This document shows, piece after piece, positions 1-7,634 of a stretch of 36,938 nt of DNA. A program made the position numbers and the translations under genes. The notes under the pieces are model-generated. The model was not told the origin of the DNA. It saw nothing but the letters and a program-made list of their open reading frames with translations, and ran no database searches. The DNA comes from Flavobacteriaceae bacterium (GTDB lineage: Bacteria > Bacteroidota > Bacteroidia > Flavobacteriales > Flavobacteriaceae). How positions within the stretch are numbered: position 1 is the stretch's first letter; the number at the start of each line of letters is the position of its first letter. Location of the stretch: positions 15,770 through 52,707 of the forward strand of contig JAPORT010000116.1 in the NCBI GenBank assembly GCA_026710085.1. Reading direction: 5' to 3'.

Positions 1-180
1 ATCAGAATTTTCTGATGGATTGTCACTATTGGAAGTTGTATCGGTTTGAGTACTGTCGGTGTTTTCGTTTTGAGCATTCTGCTCATTTTGATCAGAATTT
101 TCTGATGGATTGTCACTATTAGAAGTTGTATTGGTTTGAGTACTGTCGGTGTTTTCATTTTGAGCATTCTCTTTGTTTTC
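1..180. repeat. 90-bp tandem repeat, two visible copies
   Basis: Copy 1 is 1-90 and copy 2 is 91-180. They are nearly identical for about the first 80 bases and diverge mainly at the end. The unit is a multiple of three and encodes 30 residues of the minus-strand lipoprotein, so copy-number change would keep the frame. More copies may lie outside the window. Confidence 0.85.
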
Positions 181-498
181 TTTTGAATCATCAGATTTTG
201 AATCATCAGAATTCGCCGAATCATGAGACTCTGTATTACTGTTTTCGGTTTCATCAGAGTCTTCTGAATTGGAATGAGTGTTTTGAGAATTACTTGCACT
301 TTCAGAATCCGAATTACTTTGACTTTCCGATTTTGAGGGGACAATTTTACTGGTCGTATTATTGGATAAAGCGACTTTAGGATTCTCATTGGGATTTGAA
401 GCATTACAAAAGGTTAGAAGAATTAGGATGATTAAAAGTGCGTTTATTCGAAAAAACGTTTTCAAAAAATTTGATGATGGGGAGTGGTCTTGAGTCAT
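1..498 (-). CDS. Ser/Asn/Asp-rich repeat lipoprotein, C-terminus beyond window
   Basis: Open frame from an ATG at 498 to the left edge with no stop (166 codons visible). The N-terminus has a charged start, a hydrophobic stretch (about residues 20-31) and a Cys at about residue 32 in the context LLTFC-NAS, which looks like a loose lipobox, so export as an outer-surface lipoprotein is inferred. The rest is low-complexity, dominated by Ser, Asn, Asp, Glu, Gln and Thr, with no recognisable domain. The last 60 visible residues are two copies of a 30-residue repeat. The ATG overlaps the stop of the upstream gene (ATGA at 495-498), so translation is probably coupled to that gene. Function unknown; a spacer, stalk or surface-decoration role is only a guess. 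Confidence 0.7.
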   Translation of the reverse strand, partial: MTQDHSPSSNFLKTFFRINALLIILILLTFCNASNPNENPKVALSNNTTSKIVPSKSESQSNSDSESASNSQNTHSNSEDSDETENSNTESHDSANSDDSKSDDSKENKENAQNENTDSTQTNTTSNSDNPSENSDQNEQNAQNENTDSTQTDTTSNSDNPSENSD

Positions 499-1223
499 TT
501 GTTTTGGGTTAAATACTTCTGACTTTCGATAACTAGAAAATCGATAAGCTGAAATTGACGATCTTGATGAAATAATTCTTGACTTTTCATGTTATTGTCA
601 AGGTATTCTAAAAATCCAACAACATGATCTTTGGGTATTTTTAAATCGTTTTCAAAAAATGAAGTTTTAAAGACAGTAGGAAGCACTTGGCTAGGTTTGA
701 GCGACATTCGTTGACTTTCCGATTGGTTGGAAAATATTCGAGAGACAAATTTGGCTAGATTCACAAAATTTAATCCATGTTCCAATTGATTCTCGTCAAT
801 CAGTTCATTACGAACTCTCGAATATTGGTCGGTCGTGTAGTCAAACCCTTTAAATTGTTCTTCAACAAGATCGATAAAAGCCTTGGTCTGATCTGGTGTA
901 ACCACCACTTCATTTAATTCTTGGATATCTTCATTAACTGCCACAATCAGACGTTTTTTTTGTAGAATTTCTTCAGAAATGGGCACTTCTCTAATAACAT
1001 ATTGAACGGATGAAAAGATAATGACATCATTCAATGATGCCAAGATTTGAAATTCTCCTTCTGAATTGGTGATGGTAGCATCCCTAGTGGTATTGTTAAT
1101 CACATTTGCTGCTACCACATTGACATTTTTGTATAAAAGTTTTCCTTGGATGAGTTCTTGACAGTAGGTAAAGCCACTAGAACATAAAATCAATGTTAGC
1201 AATAAGACGTACAGTTGCTTCAC
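495..1223 (-). CDS. Exported protein with carboxypeptidase-regulatory-like domain
   Basis: A 242-residue protein starting at GTG (1223). It has a signal peptide (residues 1 to about 21, ending around FTYC-QE) followed by a CarboxypepD_reg-like beta-sandwich domain (about 24-105: an opening GKLLYKNV-type strand, a TNSEGEFQI turn and a closing ELNEVVV strand). That domain also opens many Bacteroidota TonB-dependent receptors and surface proteins. The C-terminal 130 residues are polar and unrecognised. The protein is probably periplasmic or at the outer membrane. It is the first gene of a two-gene operon, overlapping the downstream lipoprotein by 4 nt. A TAnnTTTG promoter element lies only 5 nt upstream of the start, so the mRNA may be leaderless. 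The exact role is unknown. Confidence 0.75.
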   Translation of the reverse strand: MKQLYVLLLTLILCSSGFTYCQELIQGKLLYKNVNVVAANVINNTTRDATITNSEGEFQILASLNDVIIFSSVQYVIREVPISEEILQKKRLIVAVNEDIQELNEVVVTPDQTKAFIDLVEEQFKGFDYTTDQYSRVRNELIDENQLEHGLNFVNLAKFVSRIFSNQSESQRMSLKPSQVLPTVFKTSFFENDLKIPKDHVVGFLEYLDNNMKSQELFHQDRQFQLIDFLVIESQKYLTQNK

Positions 1224-1771
1224 AAAAACAAAATTATAATAAGGTGGCTATAATGAACTAAATGTAAGCTTATGATTTCTACAGTAATCTATTTGGAAAA
1301 GAAGTCTCATTGGACTGTTTTGGTCGCTTTCTGTTGTTGCATAATAAATAATCGGATTTTGAAGTTTAGGTTTCATTAAAACGAGTTGGAATGATGAATT
1401 TGAAACGAGAGATTAGCCAGTCAATCTTTTGACTTTCTCCAAATAACATAGCCGACATACATCGAAATGAATCCAAAAACATCAGTTAGAATCAATAACT
1501 GATGGCTTCGAAGATAGAAAAAACGCAATAAGACTAATGAACCTATCGAAAGGTTTGAAGCACTGTCAAATCAGTGGATTCTTGAATAATCGATGGAACA
1601 AAAAAACACAATGATACGATTAGGTATCTAGAATGGAGATCTCGTGAATCTAGTAGTTAATGGGTTAAGTCAATATTTCAAACATAAAAAAAGATGGTGG
1701 CCCAAGATTAGCATGTCAATTCATACCAGACGAACCCCCATCATTAAATCGATTCAATTGTTATTGAACCC
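1224..1771. other. Gene-poor spacer with a possible membrane-protein remnant
   Basis: No intact gene. On the minus strand 1421-1570 is an open stretch of 49 codons between two TGA stops. Its translation is hydrophobic (SLVLLRFFYLRS, then ILTDVFGFISMYVGYVIW, ending RKSKD), resembling the tail of a small multi-spanning membrane protein. It has no start codon or complete fold, so a gene remnant is more likely than a working gene. The family was not recognised. Confidence 0.35.
1229..1236 (-). promoter_or_regulatory. Bacteroidota -7 promoter element TAATTTTG
   Basis: Matches the Bacteroidota consensus TAnnTTTG on the minus strand. It ends 5 nt before the GTG at 1223, which would place transcription start within a few bases of the start codon. 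Confidence 0.5.
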
Positions 1772-2206
1772 TCACACAGCAATGGCAAGTTTTGTTTGAT
1801 TTGCCAAATTATCAGAAACGGGACATCGGTCTTTAACAATAGTTAACCATTTGTCGAGAAGCTCAGGACTCGCATCCGATTCCACATCTAATTGCACATC
1901 GATATCGGTGAATCCGGCCCTTTCGGATGAATCACCATTGACAAATCGATTTGGATTCAAATTTCCATCCACTTTGATTTTAAGAGACTTCAAGTTGATG
2001 TTCAGTTCTTGTGCAATGTGATGTGCCACAATGTTGACACAGCCTCCTAAAGAGGCTAAAGTATATTCAACCGGACAAGGATTGTTTGATTCAATAGACT
2101 CACTGACGGGAGGTTGATCAATCGTTATTTGAAAGTCTCTAGCCTTTCCTACAAATCTAGAAATACCTTGACTTTCGCCTGAAAAAGAAAATTTTACTGT
2201 ACTCAT
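1772..2206 (-). CDS. OsmC/Ohr family protein
   Basis: A 144-residue protein. The start at 2206 (MSTVKFSF) is preferred over a 26-codon upstream extension because that extension runs through the terminator hairpin. OsmC-fold proteins reduce organic or fatty-acid peroxides using two Cys. Here one Cys sits in the conserved helix region (YTLASLGGCVNIVAHHIA) and another near the C-terminus (DRCPVSDN), matching the family pattern. It is cytoplasmic. It stands alone in a gene-poor stretch but has a leader-peptide attenuator directly upstream (2248-2433), so its expression is probably tied to Met/Cys-tRNA charging rather than to peroxide. As I recall, this OsmC type sits next to methionine-biosynthesis genes in some Flavobacteriia; none are present here. 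Confidence 0.85.
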   Translation of the reverse strand: MSTVKFSFSGESQGISRFVGKARDFQITIDQPPVSESIESNNPCPVEYTLASLGGCVNIVAHHIAQELNINLKSLKIKVDGNLNPNRFVNGDSSERAGFTDIDVQLDVESDASPELLDKWLTIVKDRCPVSDNLANQTKLAIAV

Positions 2207-2247
2207 TTTTAAATAATTTTTTTTGTGAATAATATGGATAAATAAAA

Positions 2248-2281
2248 AACTCCTTTGGTGTTTGCTACTACCAAAGGAGTT
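2248..2281 (-). terminator. Intrinsic terminator of the osmC leader (attenuator)
   Basis: Perfect 12-bp stem (2248-2259 with 2270-2281) and a 10-nt loop. On the minus strand it is followed directly by a T-rich run (TTTTTATTTAT). It lies 16 nt after the leader-peptide stop and about 40 nt before the osmC start, where a conditional terminator would be expected. Confidence 0.8.
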
Positions 2282-2316
2282 CAAAATTTATTTGTTTTTA
2301 ATTCAGACAGTAGCAA
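2262..2316 (-). promoter_or_regulatory. Predicted antiterminator pairing
   Basis: Positions 2306-2316 (on the RNA UUGCUACUGUC, the Cys-Tyr-Cys codons of the leader) can pair with 2262-2272 (GGUAGUAGCAA, the terminator loop plus the top of its first arm). This gives 11 consecutive pairs, two of them G-U. The pairing would compete with the terminator and be blocked by a ribosome translating the end of the leader. Confidence 0.55.
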
Positions 2317-2387
2317 CGACTCAGATATGAAGACATGCAGAACATGACAAACATCATCATGAAAAAAGAGTTAATACTTAGTGTCAT
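2298..2387 (-). CDS. Met/Cys-rich attenuator leader peptide (29 residues)
   Basis: ATG at 2387, TAA at 2300-2298. The peptide reads MTLSINSFFMMMFVMFCM then SSYLSRCYCLN. It has five internal Met (three consecutive, codons 10-12, then 15 and 18) and three Cys (17, 25, 27). Such clusters of one or two amino acids just before a terminator are the hallmark of ribosome-mediated attenuation, as in the trp and his leaders. A ribosome stalled at codons 10-18 would leave the antiterminator codons 24-27 exposed. A ribosome reaching the stop would cover them and let the terminator form. This is read from the sequence only; no such element is known to me for osmC. Confidence 0.7.
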   Translation of the reverse strand: MTLSINSFFMMMFVMFCMSSYLSRCYCLN

Positions 2388-2425
2388 TACTACTAATTAG
2401 AAAGTATAGTGTTCTAAATCGAGGA

Positions 2426-2433
2426 CAAACTTA
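2426..2433 (-). promoter_or_regulatory. -7 promoter element TAAGTTTG of the osmC leader
   Basis: Exact TAnnTTTG match on the minus strand, 38 nt upstream of the leader ATG. No clear -33 TTTG was found. Confidence 0.45.
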
Positions 2434-2931
2434 TAGCAATTGAAGTTTAAAAAAGCAGTTTTTCATTTTTTTGATCACAAAATTAATTTGATTTAAAAAG
2501 GATTTCGCTACATAAAATATTTTGGTTTTGTAAATGACAAGTTTGACTATTCTAGTGCAACATAAAAATAGGGGCTTAATTCTTTGAATAGGAGAGCTAT
2601 TAGGGGTAAATCAAGTCTTTCAAATCAATCATGAAAGGTAGCTATATCCTAAACTATTTATTCGAAACGAGAAGAAGAATCAATCATCCCTTTTAAAAAT
2701 TGACTTCCAAATTGATTTTTGTTGCAATGGATAGTCGAATATGCCAGTAAATTGATTTCTAAAAACAGTTATTTTCCACAAGCCGTTAAAAAATTCAAAG
2801 CTGCCTCGATTTCAAGGAAGAATCTTTAACAAAGAAATACGGTGTAAAAGACAAAAAACAAAAAAGAGGCAAAATCAACAAAGACGCTTTTAGCGTTCGC
2901 AGCCTTGAAAGAGAAAAACTATAAAATCGAC
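2434..2931. other. Gene-poor spacer with a possible short remnant
   Basis: No intact gene. On the plus strand about 2809-2924 is open and encodes a Lys-rich tail (ESLTKKYGVKDKKQKRG, then KINKDAFSVRSLEREKL) with no start codon. It could be the end of a decayed gene. The family was not recognised. Confidence 0.25.
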
Positions 2932-3693
2932 CTAGCGAATAAAGACTGGAGTTAGTTGGTTTTCAGAGTCTTTTGGACTATACGCATAACCTTCAGCATT
3001 GAATTGTAGGATATAATCTAAATCAGGATTTTCAGTCTGTGAAAGATATCTCACCATCATTCCTCTTGCCTTTTTAGCGAAAAATTGAATGACTTTTAAT
3101 TGACCATTTTTAAAATCTTTGAAAATAGGAGTGATGAGTGTCCCTTTGAGTTTTTTAAAATCAATGACTTTAGCATATTCCACACTTGCCAAATTGACCA
3201 ATAAATCATTTTCTGAAACTTCATCCGCTAGTTTTGGTGTGATTTTATTCTTCCAAAAAGCATATAGATTCGGAGAGTGTCCAATTTTAATTTTAGTTCC
3301 CATTTCTAGACGATATGGAAGAATCAAATCAAGAGGACGCAGTACTCCATACAACCCAGAAAGGATAATCAAATGGGACTGTAATCGATTCACTTGTTCA
3401 TCAGTTAATGTCTGACTATCAATGCCTCGATACACATCCCCAGTAAAAGCAAAGAGAGCTTGTTTGGATTCCCCATTTTGTGTGGGCCATGCGAAATTTT
3501 GATACCGTTGATAATTTAAATGAGCTAAATCATTAGAAATATTTAGCAGTTTGGCAAGAGATTGAACCGATTTCTTTTTCAAGACTTCACTGATGCGAAT
3601 GATTTCATTTTCAAAATAAGGTTGTGTCGCATCTTTGATGGAAGACTGATTTTCGAAATCTAATGATTTGGCAGGAGAAATAAAAATCTTCAT
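2932..3693 (-). CDS. yaaA: Peroxide stress protein YaaA
   Basis: A 253-residue protein, the usual length of the YaaA/UPF0246 family. It opens with the characteristic MKIFISPAKSLDFE, has the central block LSGLYGVLRPLDLILPYRLEMGT, and near the end the KKARGMMVRYL and GYAYS blocks. In E. coli YaaA limits intracellular free iron and oxidative DNA damage during peroxide stress. It is cytoplasmic. It is a single gene with its own promoter (TAATTTTG at 3714-3721) and a leader of about 16 nt. Confidence 0.93.
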   Translation of the reverse strand: MKIFISPAKSLDFENQSSIKDATQPYFENEIIRISEVLKKKSVQSLAKLLNISNDLAHLNYQRYQNFAWPTQNGESKQALFAFTGDVYRGIDSQTLTDEQVNRLQSHLIILSGLYGVLRPLDLILPYRLEMGTKIKIGHSPNLYAFWKNKITPKLADEVSENDLLVNLASVEYAKVIDFKKLKGTLITPIFKDFKNGQLKVIQFFAKKARGMMVRYLSQTENPDLDYILQFNAEGYAYSPKDSENQLTPVFIR

Positions 3694-3713
3694 CGGTTGG
3701 AGATATAAGAAAT

Positions 3714-3721
3714 CAAAATTA
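3714..3721 (-). promoter_or_regulatory. -7 promoter element TAATTTTG of yaaA
   Basis: Exact TAnnTTTG match on the minus strand, 20 nt upstream of the yaaA ATG. Confidence 0.5.
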
Positions 3722-3756
3722 CAAAACTCGACACTCTATGGTACAGAAAACCATGG

Positions 3757-4776
3757 CTAATGGTGATGAACATAATTTTTCCAACGTTCAATTAAACTAT
3801 TCAAACCAACTGGAAACCGAGAATCGAAAGTCATGCGTTCTTTGGTTTTGGGATGAATAAAACTCAATGTTTTGGCATGTAAAGCTTGTCCAGGTAATAA
3901 TGTAAAGCAATGATGAATGAATTGTTTGTATTTTGTTGTGGCAATTCCCTTAAGAAGATTGTTGCCCCCATACCTTGGATCATTGAATAAAGGATGGCCT
4001 AGATGTTTTAAATGCACTCTAATTTGGTGTGTCCGACCTGTTTCTAGTTTGCAAGAGATAAGGGTAGTGTATCCAAATCTTTGCAAGACTTTAAAATGAG
4101 TGATGGCCTTTTTCCCCAAACCAGAAGAACCAAATGTGGTCATTTGAAGTCGATTCTGTGGGTTTCGTCCAATAGGAACATCGATCGTGCCATGTTCCGA
4201 TGTGATATCCCCCCATACTAAAGCTACGTATTGTTTGTCAACGGATCTTTCTTTGAATTGCTTGGATAAATGATCCAAGGAAGCTTCGGTTTTGGCAATG
4301 AGCAGTAGTCCACTGGTGTCTTTATCCAATCGGTGTACGAGTCCCGGTTTATTGTCTGAGTTTAGGGGCAAATCATTAAAATGGTGGATTAAGCCATTCA
4401 AAAGTGTTCCCGAATAGTTTCCGTGACCTGGATGAACCACCATACCTGCAGGCTTATTGACTATAATAATAGACAGATCTTCGTAAACTATATCGACGGG
4501 AATTTTTTCAGCTTTGAGTAGATGCTGGTATTGAGGAAAGTTTAAAAGGATTTTAATCTCATCGAGGGGTTTGACTCGATAATTAGGTTTGACTTTTAAT
4601 TGATTGACTTGAATATTGCCACCTTTTAAAGCATTTTGAATCCGATTTCGAGTAATATCTGGAATTCGATCCAATAAAAATTTATCGATTCTATAGGGAC
4701 TCTGACCTTTATCAACTGTCAATGAATAGTGTTCGTAGAGTTTTTGATTTTCGAAAATAAGGTCACTGCCTTCCAT
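3757..4776 (-). CDS. rluD: RluA-family 23S rRNA pseudouridine synthase
   Basis: A 339-residue protein. An N-terminal S4 RNA-binding domain (about 22-85, YRIDKFLLDRIP and GNIQVN) is followed by the pseudouridine synthase domain. The catalytic motif HRLDKDTSGLLLIAK carries the invariant Asp, and the KPAGMVVHPG and GRTHQIRVHL blocks are present. The family converts uridine to pseudouridine in large-subunit rRNA (RluD acts on helix 69). The start overlaps the stop of the upstream PASTA gene by 14 nt, so the two form one operon. Assignment to the RluA superfamily is certain; rluD rather than rluC is inferred from the S4 domain and gene order. Confidence 0.92.
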   Translation of the reverse strand: MEGSDLIFENQKLYEHYSLTVDKGQSPYRIDKFLLDRIPDITRNRIQNALKGGNIQVNQLKVKPNYRVKPLDEIKILLNFPQYQHLLKAEKIPVDIVYEDLSIIIVNKPAGMVVHPGHGNYSGTLLNGLIHHFNDLPLNSDNKPGLVHRLDKDTSGLLLIAKTEASLDHLSKQFKERSVDKQYVALVWGDITSEHGTIDVPIGRNPQNRLQMTTFGSSGLGKKAITHFKVLQRFGYTTLISCKLETGRTHQIRVHLKHLGHPLFNDPRYGGNNLLKGIATTKYKQFIHHCFTLLPGQALHAKTLSFIHPKTKERMTFDSRFPVGLNSLIERWKNYVHHH

Positions 4777-5311
4777 TTCCTAATACTAAATCAATGGCAG
4801 ATCCTTTGGGCAGTCGAAACCCTGATGAAACCTCTTGATCTTGATAATTCACTTTCAAAATCATGTCTTGACCAATATTGTCAATGTATGTTGTATCACC
4901 GATTTCTAATCCTGCAGCATTGATGATGCTTGTGGCATTTCTTAGAGTTACTTGTACCAGTTCAGGAAGAGCAACGAGTGGCTGTCGAGAGCGATTGATG
5001 GTCAGATAAATCAACCGATTCTTTTTGACTTTGCTGTTTTTTTTTGGAATCTGGTCAATGACGGAATAAGGAGGTAATTCCTGAAAAAACTGAGAAGAAT
5101 CAATGACTTGAAATCGCAATTCTTGACTTTTTAATTCTTTAATAGCTTGCTTGAACAAAAGACCATTTAAATCAGGTACTATTTGAAATTGATTGTGTCT
5201 TGTGTATTGTTTGAGACTATAGTTAATTCCCCAAAAAAGGACAATGATGATGGATGCTGCAATGAATAGATGCCGAACAAAAAAAAGAATGACACGTCTC
5301 ACAGTCTGCAT
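4763..5311 (-). CDS. PASTA-domain membrane protein
   Basis: A 182-residue protein. A single transmembrane helix lies near the N-terminus (about 8-29), followed by two extracytoplasmic PASTA domains (about 42-108 and 112-180), each with the valine/proline opening strand (IVPDLNGLLF and ALPELVQVT). PASTA domains bind peptidoglycan or muropeptides. In Bacteroidota this stand-alone form, with no kinase domain, precedes rluD and lies divergent from ddl, as here, suggesting a cell-wall role. The promoter element is 5322-5329, so the 5' leader would be only a few bases. Confidence 0.88.
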   Translation of the reverse strand: MQTVRRVILFFVRHLFIAASIIIVLFWGINYSLKQYTRHNQFQIVPDLNGLLFKQAIKELKSQELRFQVIDSSQFFQELPPYSVIDQIPKKNSKVKKNRLIYLTINRSRQPLVALPELVQVTLRNATSIINAAGLEIGDTTYIDNIGQDMILKVNYQDQEVSSGFRLPKGSAIDLVLGNGRQ

Positions 5312-5321
5312 TGAATGATGA

Positions 5322-5329
5322 CAAAGTTA
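5322..5329 (-). promoter_or_regulatory. -7 promoter element TAACTTTG of the PASTA-rluD operon
   Basis: Exact TAnnTTTG match on the minus strand, ending 10 nt before the ATG at 5311. The predicted 5' leader is only about 5 nt. Confidence 0.5.
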
Positions 5330-5356
5330 AAGGAATTGAGAGCTCTTCGAATCAAT

Positions 5357-5364
5357 TAATTTTG
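5357..5364 (+). promoter_or_regulatory. -7 promoter element TAATTTTG of ddl-coaD
   Basis: Exact TAnnTTTG match ending 5 nt before the GTG start of ddl, so transcription would begin at or next to the start codon. It lies back to back with the PASTA promoter in a 58-bp divergent spacer. Confidence 0.5.
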
Positions 5365-5369
5365 ACCTC

Positions 5370-6356
5370 GTGAGTTCAAATAAGATTCAAATAGTGGCCA
5401 TTTTTTATGGGGGTTACGGTCCTGAGTTTGATATTTCTTACCAAAGCGCTCAATTTGTTCAATCGGTTTTACATCCAATTGGCTGGCAGTTATACTTGGT
5501 AGAAGTTTCTAAAAGTGGATATAGAGTATTTGATGCACATAATCAATTGTTGGCATTTGATGAAAAGGATTACACCATTATAAAAAATGGAAAAAAACAT
5601 AAAGTCGATGTGGTTTTTAATTCAATCCATGGCTCTCCTGGAGAAGATGGAAAACTTGCCAAACTGCTGGATCAATATTCGATTCCTCACACCTCTTGCA
5701 GTGAAGAGGTGGCTAAATTAACTTTTGATAAACACGATTGCCTTTCAAAATTGGAAGAAATTGGTATTCATCGGCCTAGATATTGTTTTTTGGATACGAA
5801 TGTGATACAATCAAGCGACTTGGTGGAACTAAATGTCGGTTTTCCTTGTTTTGTCAAACCAGCAAGATCTGGCAGCAGTTTTGGAATCAGTAGAGTAGAC
5901 CATAAGAGTCAATTAAAGAAAGCTGTGAAACAAGCTTCTGCGCTGGATGAACGATTATTGATTGAACAAGCTCTTAAAGGAATAGAGGTCTCTGTAGGCG
6001 TGGTTGCATGGAAAGGTGAGATATTAGTATTGCCAATCACTGAACTGGTTTCTCATAATCCTTTTTTTGATTATCAAGCAAAATATCTAGGGAAATCAGA
6101 GGAAATAACTCCTGCAAGGATATCGACGCAGGTGAAAAAGAAACTTGGAATGCTCGCAAAAAGAATCTACTTGCATTTGGGATTAAAAGGAGCCACAAGG
6201 AGTGAGTTTATTATTGAGAATGAAACGATTTATTTGCTAGAAGTCAATACGGTTCCAGGGTTTACTCAAGTCAGTATACTTCCACAACAGCTCCAGGCTG
6301 CTGGGATTGATTTAACAGAATTTTTTGGTCACCTAGTGAAACAAGCCGTGATGTAA
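5370..6356 (+). CDS. ddl: D-alanine--D-alanine ligase
   Basis: A 328-residue ATP-grasp enzyme joining two D-Ala for the peptidoglycan stem peptide, in the cytoplasm. Visible motifs are the N-terminal AIFYGGYGPEFDISYQSA, the NSIHGSPGEDG loop, the ATP-grasp block CFVKPARSGSSFG, and the C-terminal EVNTVPGFTQVSILPQQ with the metal-binding Glu/Asn and substrate loop. The start is a GTG at 5370; no ATG fits the N-terminus of the family. coaD follows 17 nt later and is probably cotranscribed. It sits across a short divergent promoter region from the PASTA protein. Confidence 0.95.
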   Translation: MSSNKIQIVAIFYGGYGPEFDISYQSAQFVQSVLHPIGWQLYLVEVSKSGYRVFDAHNQLLAFDEKDYTIIKNGKKHKVDVVFNSIHGSPGEDGKLAKLLDQYSIPHTSCSEEVAKLTFDKHDCLSKLEEIGIHRPRYCFLDTNVIQSSDLVELNVGFPCFVKPARSGSSFGISRVDHKSQLKKAVKQASALDERLLIEQALKGIEVSVGVVAWKGEILVLPITELVSHNPFFDYQAKYLGKSEEITPARISTQVKKKLGMLAKRIYLHLGLKGATRSEFIIENETIYLLEVNTVPGFTQVSILPQQLQAAGIDLTEFFGHLVKQAVM

Positions 6357-6373
6357 TTAAGTTATCTTTGGGC

Positions 6374-6829
6374 ATGCATCGAGCAGTTTTTCCAGGCTCT
6401 TTCGATCCATTGACTTTGGGTCATCAAGACATCATCAATAGGGCGTTACCACACTTCAATGAAATTGTTATTGCAGTGGGGACCAACATTGATAAAGAAT
6501 ACATGTTTTCTATAGAACAAAGAATGGCTTTTATCGAAAAGACTTATGGAGATTCCCCAAAAGTAAGGGTTAAAGCTTTTCAAGGAATGACTGTTGACTT
6601 TTGCAAATCCATTCAAGCAAGTGTGATTATTCGAGGACTCCGAAATCCAGCAGACTTTGAATTTGAAAAATCCGTCGCTCAATTAAATCGTAAATTATCG
6701 GGGCTTGATACCCTGTTTTTATTAACTGATTTATCAACGTCCTATATTAGTAGCAGTATGGTCAGAGATATTATTCTCAATGGAGGGGATTATACCTTAA
6801 TGGTTCCCAAAGAAGTTCGTATTACTTGA
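6374..6829 (+). CDS. coaD: Phosphopantetheine adenylyltransferase
   Basis: A 151-residue enzyme that transfers AMP from ATP to 4'-phosphopantetheine, the penultimate step of CoA synthesis. The nucleotidyltransferase motif TLGH is at residues 14-17 (FPGSFDPLTLGH). The RGLRNPADFEFE block and the ISSSMVRD motif are also present. The ATG at 6374 is preferred over an in-frame TTG two codons upstream because MHRAVFPGSFDP matches the family start. It ends in TGA at the normal family length (VPKEVRIT), which supports UGA being a true stop here. Cotranscribed with ddl. Confidence 0.95.
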   Translation: MHRAVFPGSFDPLTLGHQDIINRALPHFNEIVIAVGTNIDKEYMFSIEQRMAFIEKTYGDSPKVRVKAFQGMTVDFCKSIQASVIIRGLRNPADFEFEKSVAQLNRKLSGLDTLFLLTDLSTSYISSSMVRDIILNGGDYTLMVPKEVRIT

Positions 6830-6881
6830 GAATACACGATTTCTCAGGTCGAAAAAATATTAAAAGATGTGAGCACAGGGA

Positions 6882-7439
6882 ATGCTGGGTAAAATAAGAT
6901 TCAATCTTAGTATCAAAATCTCACAGAACAATATCTCGACGCGCTTTTTTCTAGTTGGTCGTCTATTGCTGACGACCCTGCTTTTTACAGAATGTCGGAA
7001 ACATCCTCCTCAAATCTCATATGGGTACAAGGTTCATTGGAGGTATGAGAATCAGTCGGGAGTCAATCTTATTTTAGAGGCATACAATCAATTCGGGGAT
7101 CAATTTGAAGAATGGGAAATTCGAAATCACGCAACATCTTTTTTTCCACTAGTCAATCATGCTAATGTTGTCTCCCCATTTTTTCTAAGACCAAGCACAA
7201 AGTACTCTGCTGATTTTATAGTCGTGAGATTTGAAAATGGAAAATGTTTAGTGTATGCGAAACAACTCAACTATGAGGATAGAAATATCTTTGATATAGA
7301 AATCTATAATGAGTATCAACAAGTTGCCATCAAAAATCCAAAACCAGGAGGCCCTTATTTTAAAAAGGGACCCATTATCCTCACTTGGACTTTCACTTCC
7401 GAAGATGTAGCACAAGCTATTGATTGTGAGATGCTATAA
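6882..7439 (+). CDS. Putative lipoprotein, unknown function
   Basis: A 185-residue protein. After a long basic N-terminus there is a hydrophobic stretch (about 22-36, FFLVGRLLLTTLLF) ending in TEC at residue 38, which could be a lipoprotein processing site. A later ATG is not available before the hydrophobic stretch. The mature part is rich in aromatic residues and has a beta-strand-like pattern (YGYKVHWRYENQSGVNLILEAYN; GPIILTWTF). No family was recognised. It follows coaD by 52 nt in the same direction and could be the last gene of that transcript. Confidence 0.6.
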   Translation: MLGKIRFNLSIKISQNNISTRFFLVGRLLLTTLLFTECRKHPPQISYGYKVHWRYENQSGVNLILEAYNQFGDQFEEWEIRNHATSFFPLVNHANVVSPFFLRPSTKYSADFIVVRFENGKCLVYAKQLNYEDRNIFDIEIYNEYQQVAIKNPKPGGPYFKKGPIILTWTFTSEDVAQAIDCEML

Positions 7440-7446
7440 AATGGGA

Positions 7447-7470
7447 ATTGATGAATAAAACTTCATCAAT
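7447..7470 (+). terminator. Possible weak terminator
   Basis: A 9-bp perfect stem (7447-7455 with 7462-7470, ATTGATGAA) with a 6-nt loop, 7 nt after the lipoprotein stop. The T-run (7487-7493) is too far away for a textbook terminator. Confidence 0.3.
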
Positions 7471-7634
7471 GACTTCATCTTAACTCTTTTTTTGTAATAC
7501 ATGGCATTCAAACACTATGAAATGATGATTTAGCGTTTCCGCTATTTTAATAAAGCGGGCGTTGCATGGTTCGTTGAACTTGTCATTGAATTAAGACTTG
7601 ATTTTGACAGGTTTGGTGTGTCATCGATTGATCA

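Noticed and set aside
126-380. 84-codon plus-strand frame at the left edge
   Set aside because: It is antisense to the repeat lipoprotein, has a biased composition set by the repeats, and the minus-strand frame has start, signal sequence and operon overlap.
5370-6829. Alternative starts for ddl and coaD upstream of the chosen ones
   Set aside because: Upstream in-frame codons would extend into the promoter (ddl) or add two residues from a TTG (coaD) against the family start.
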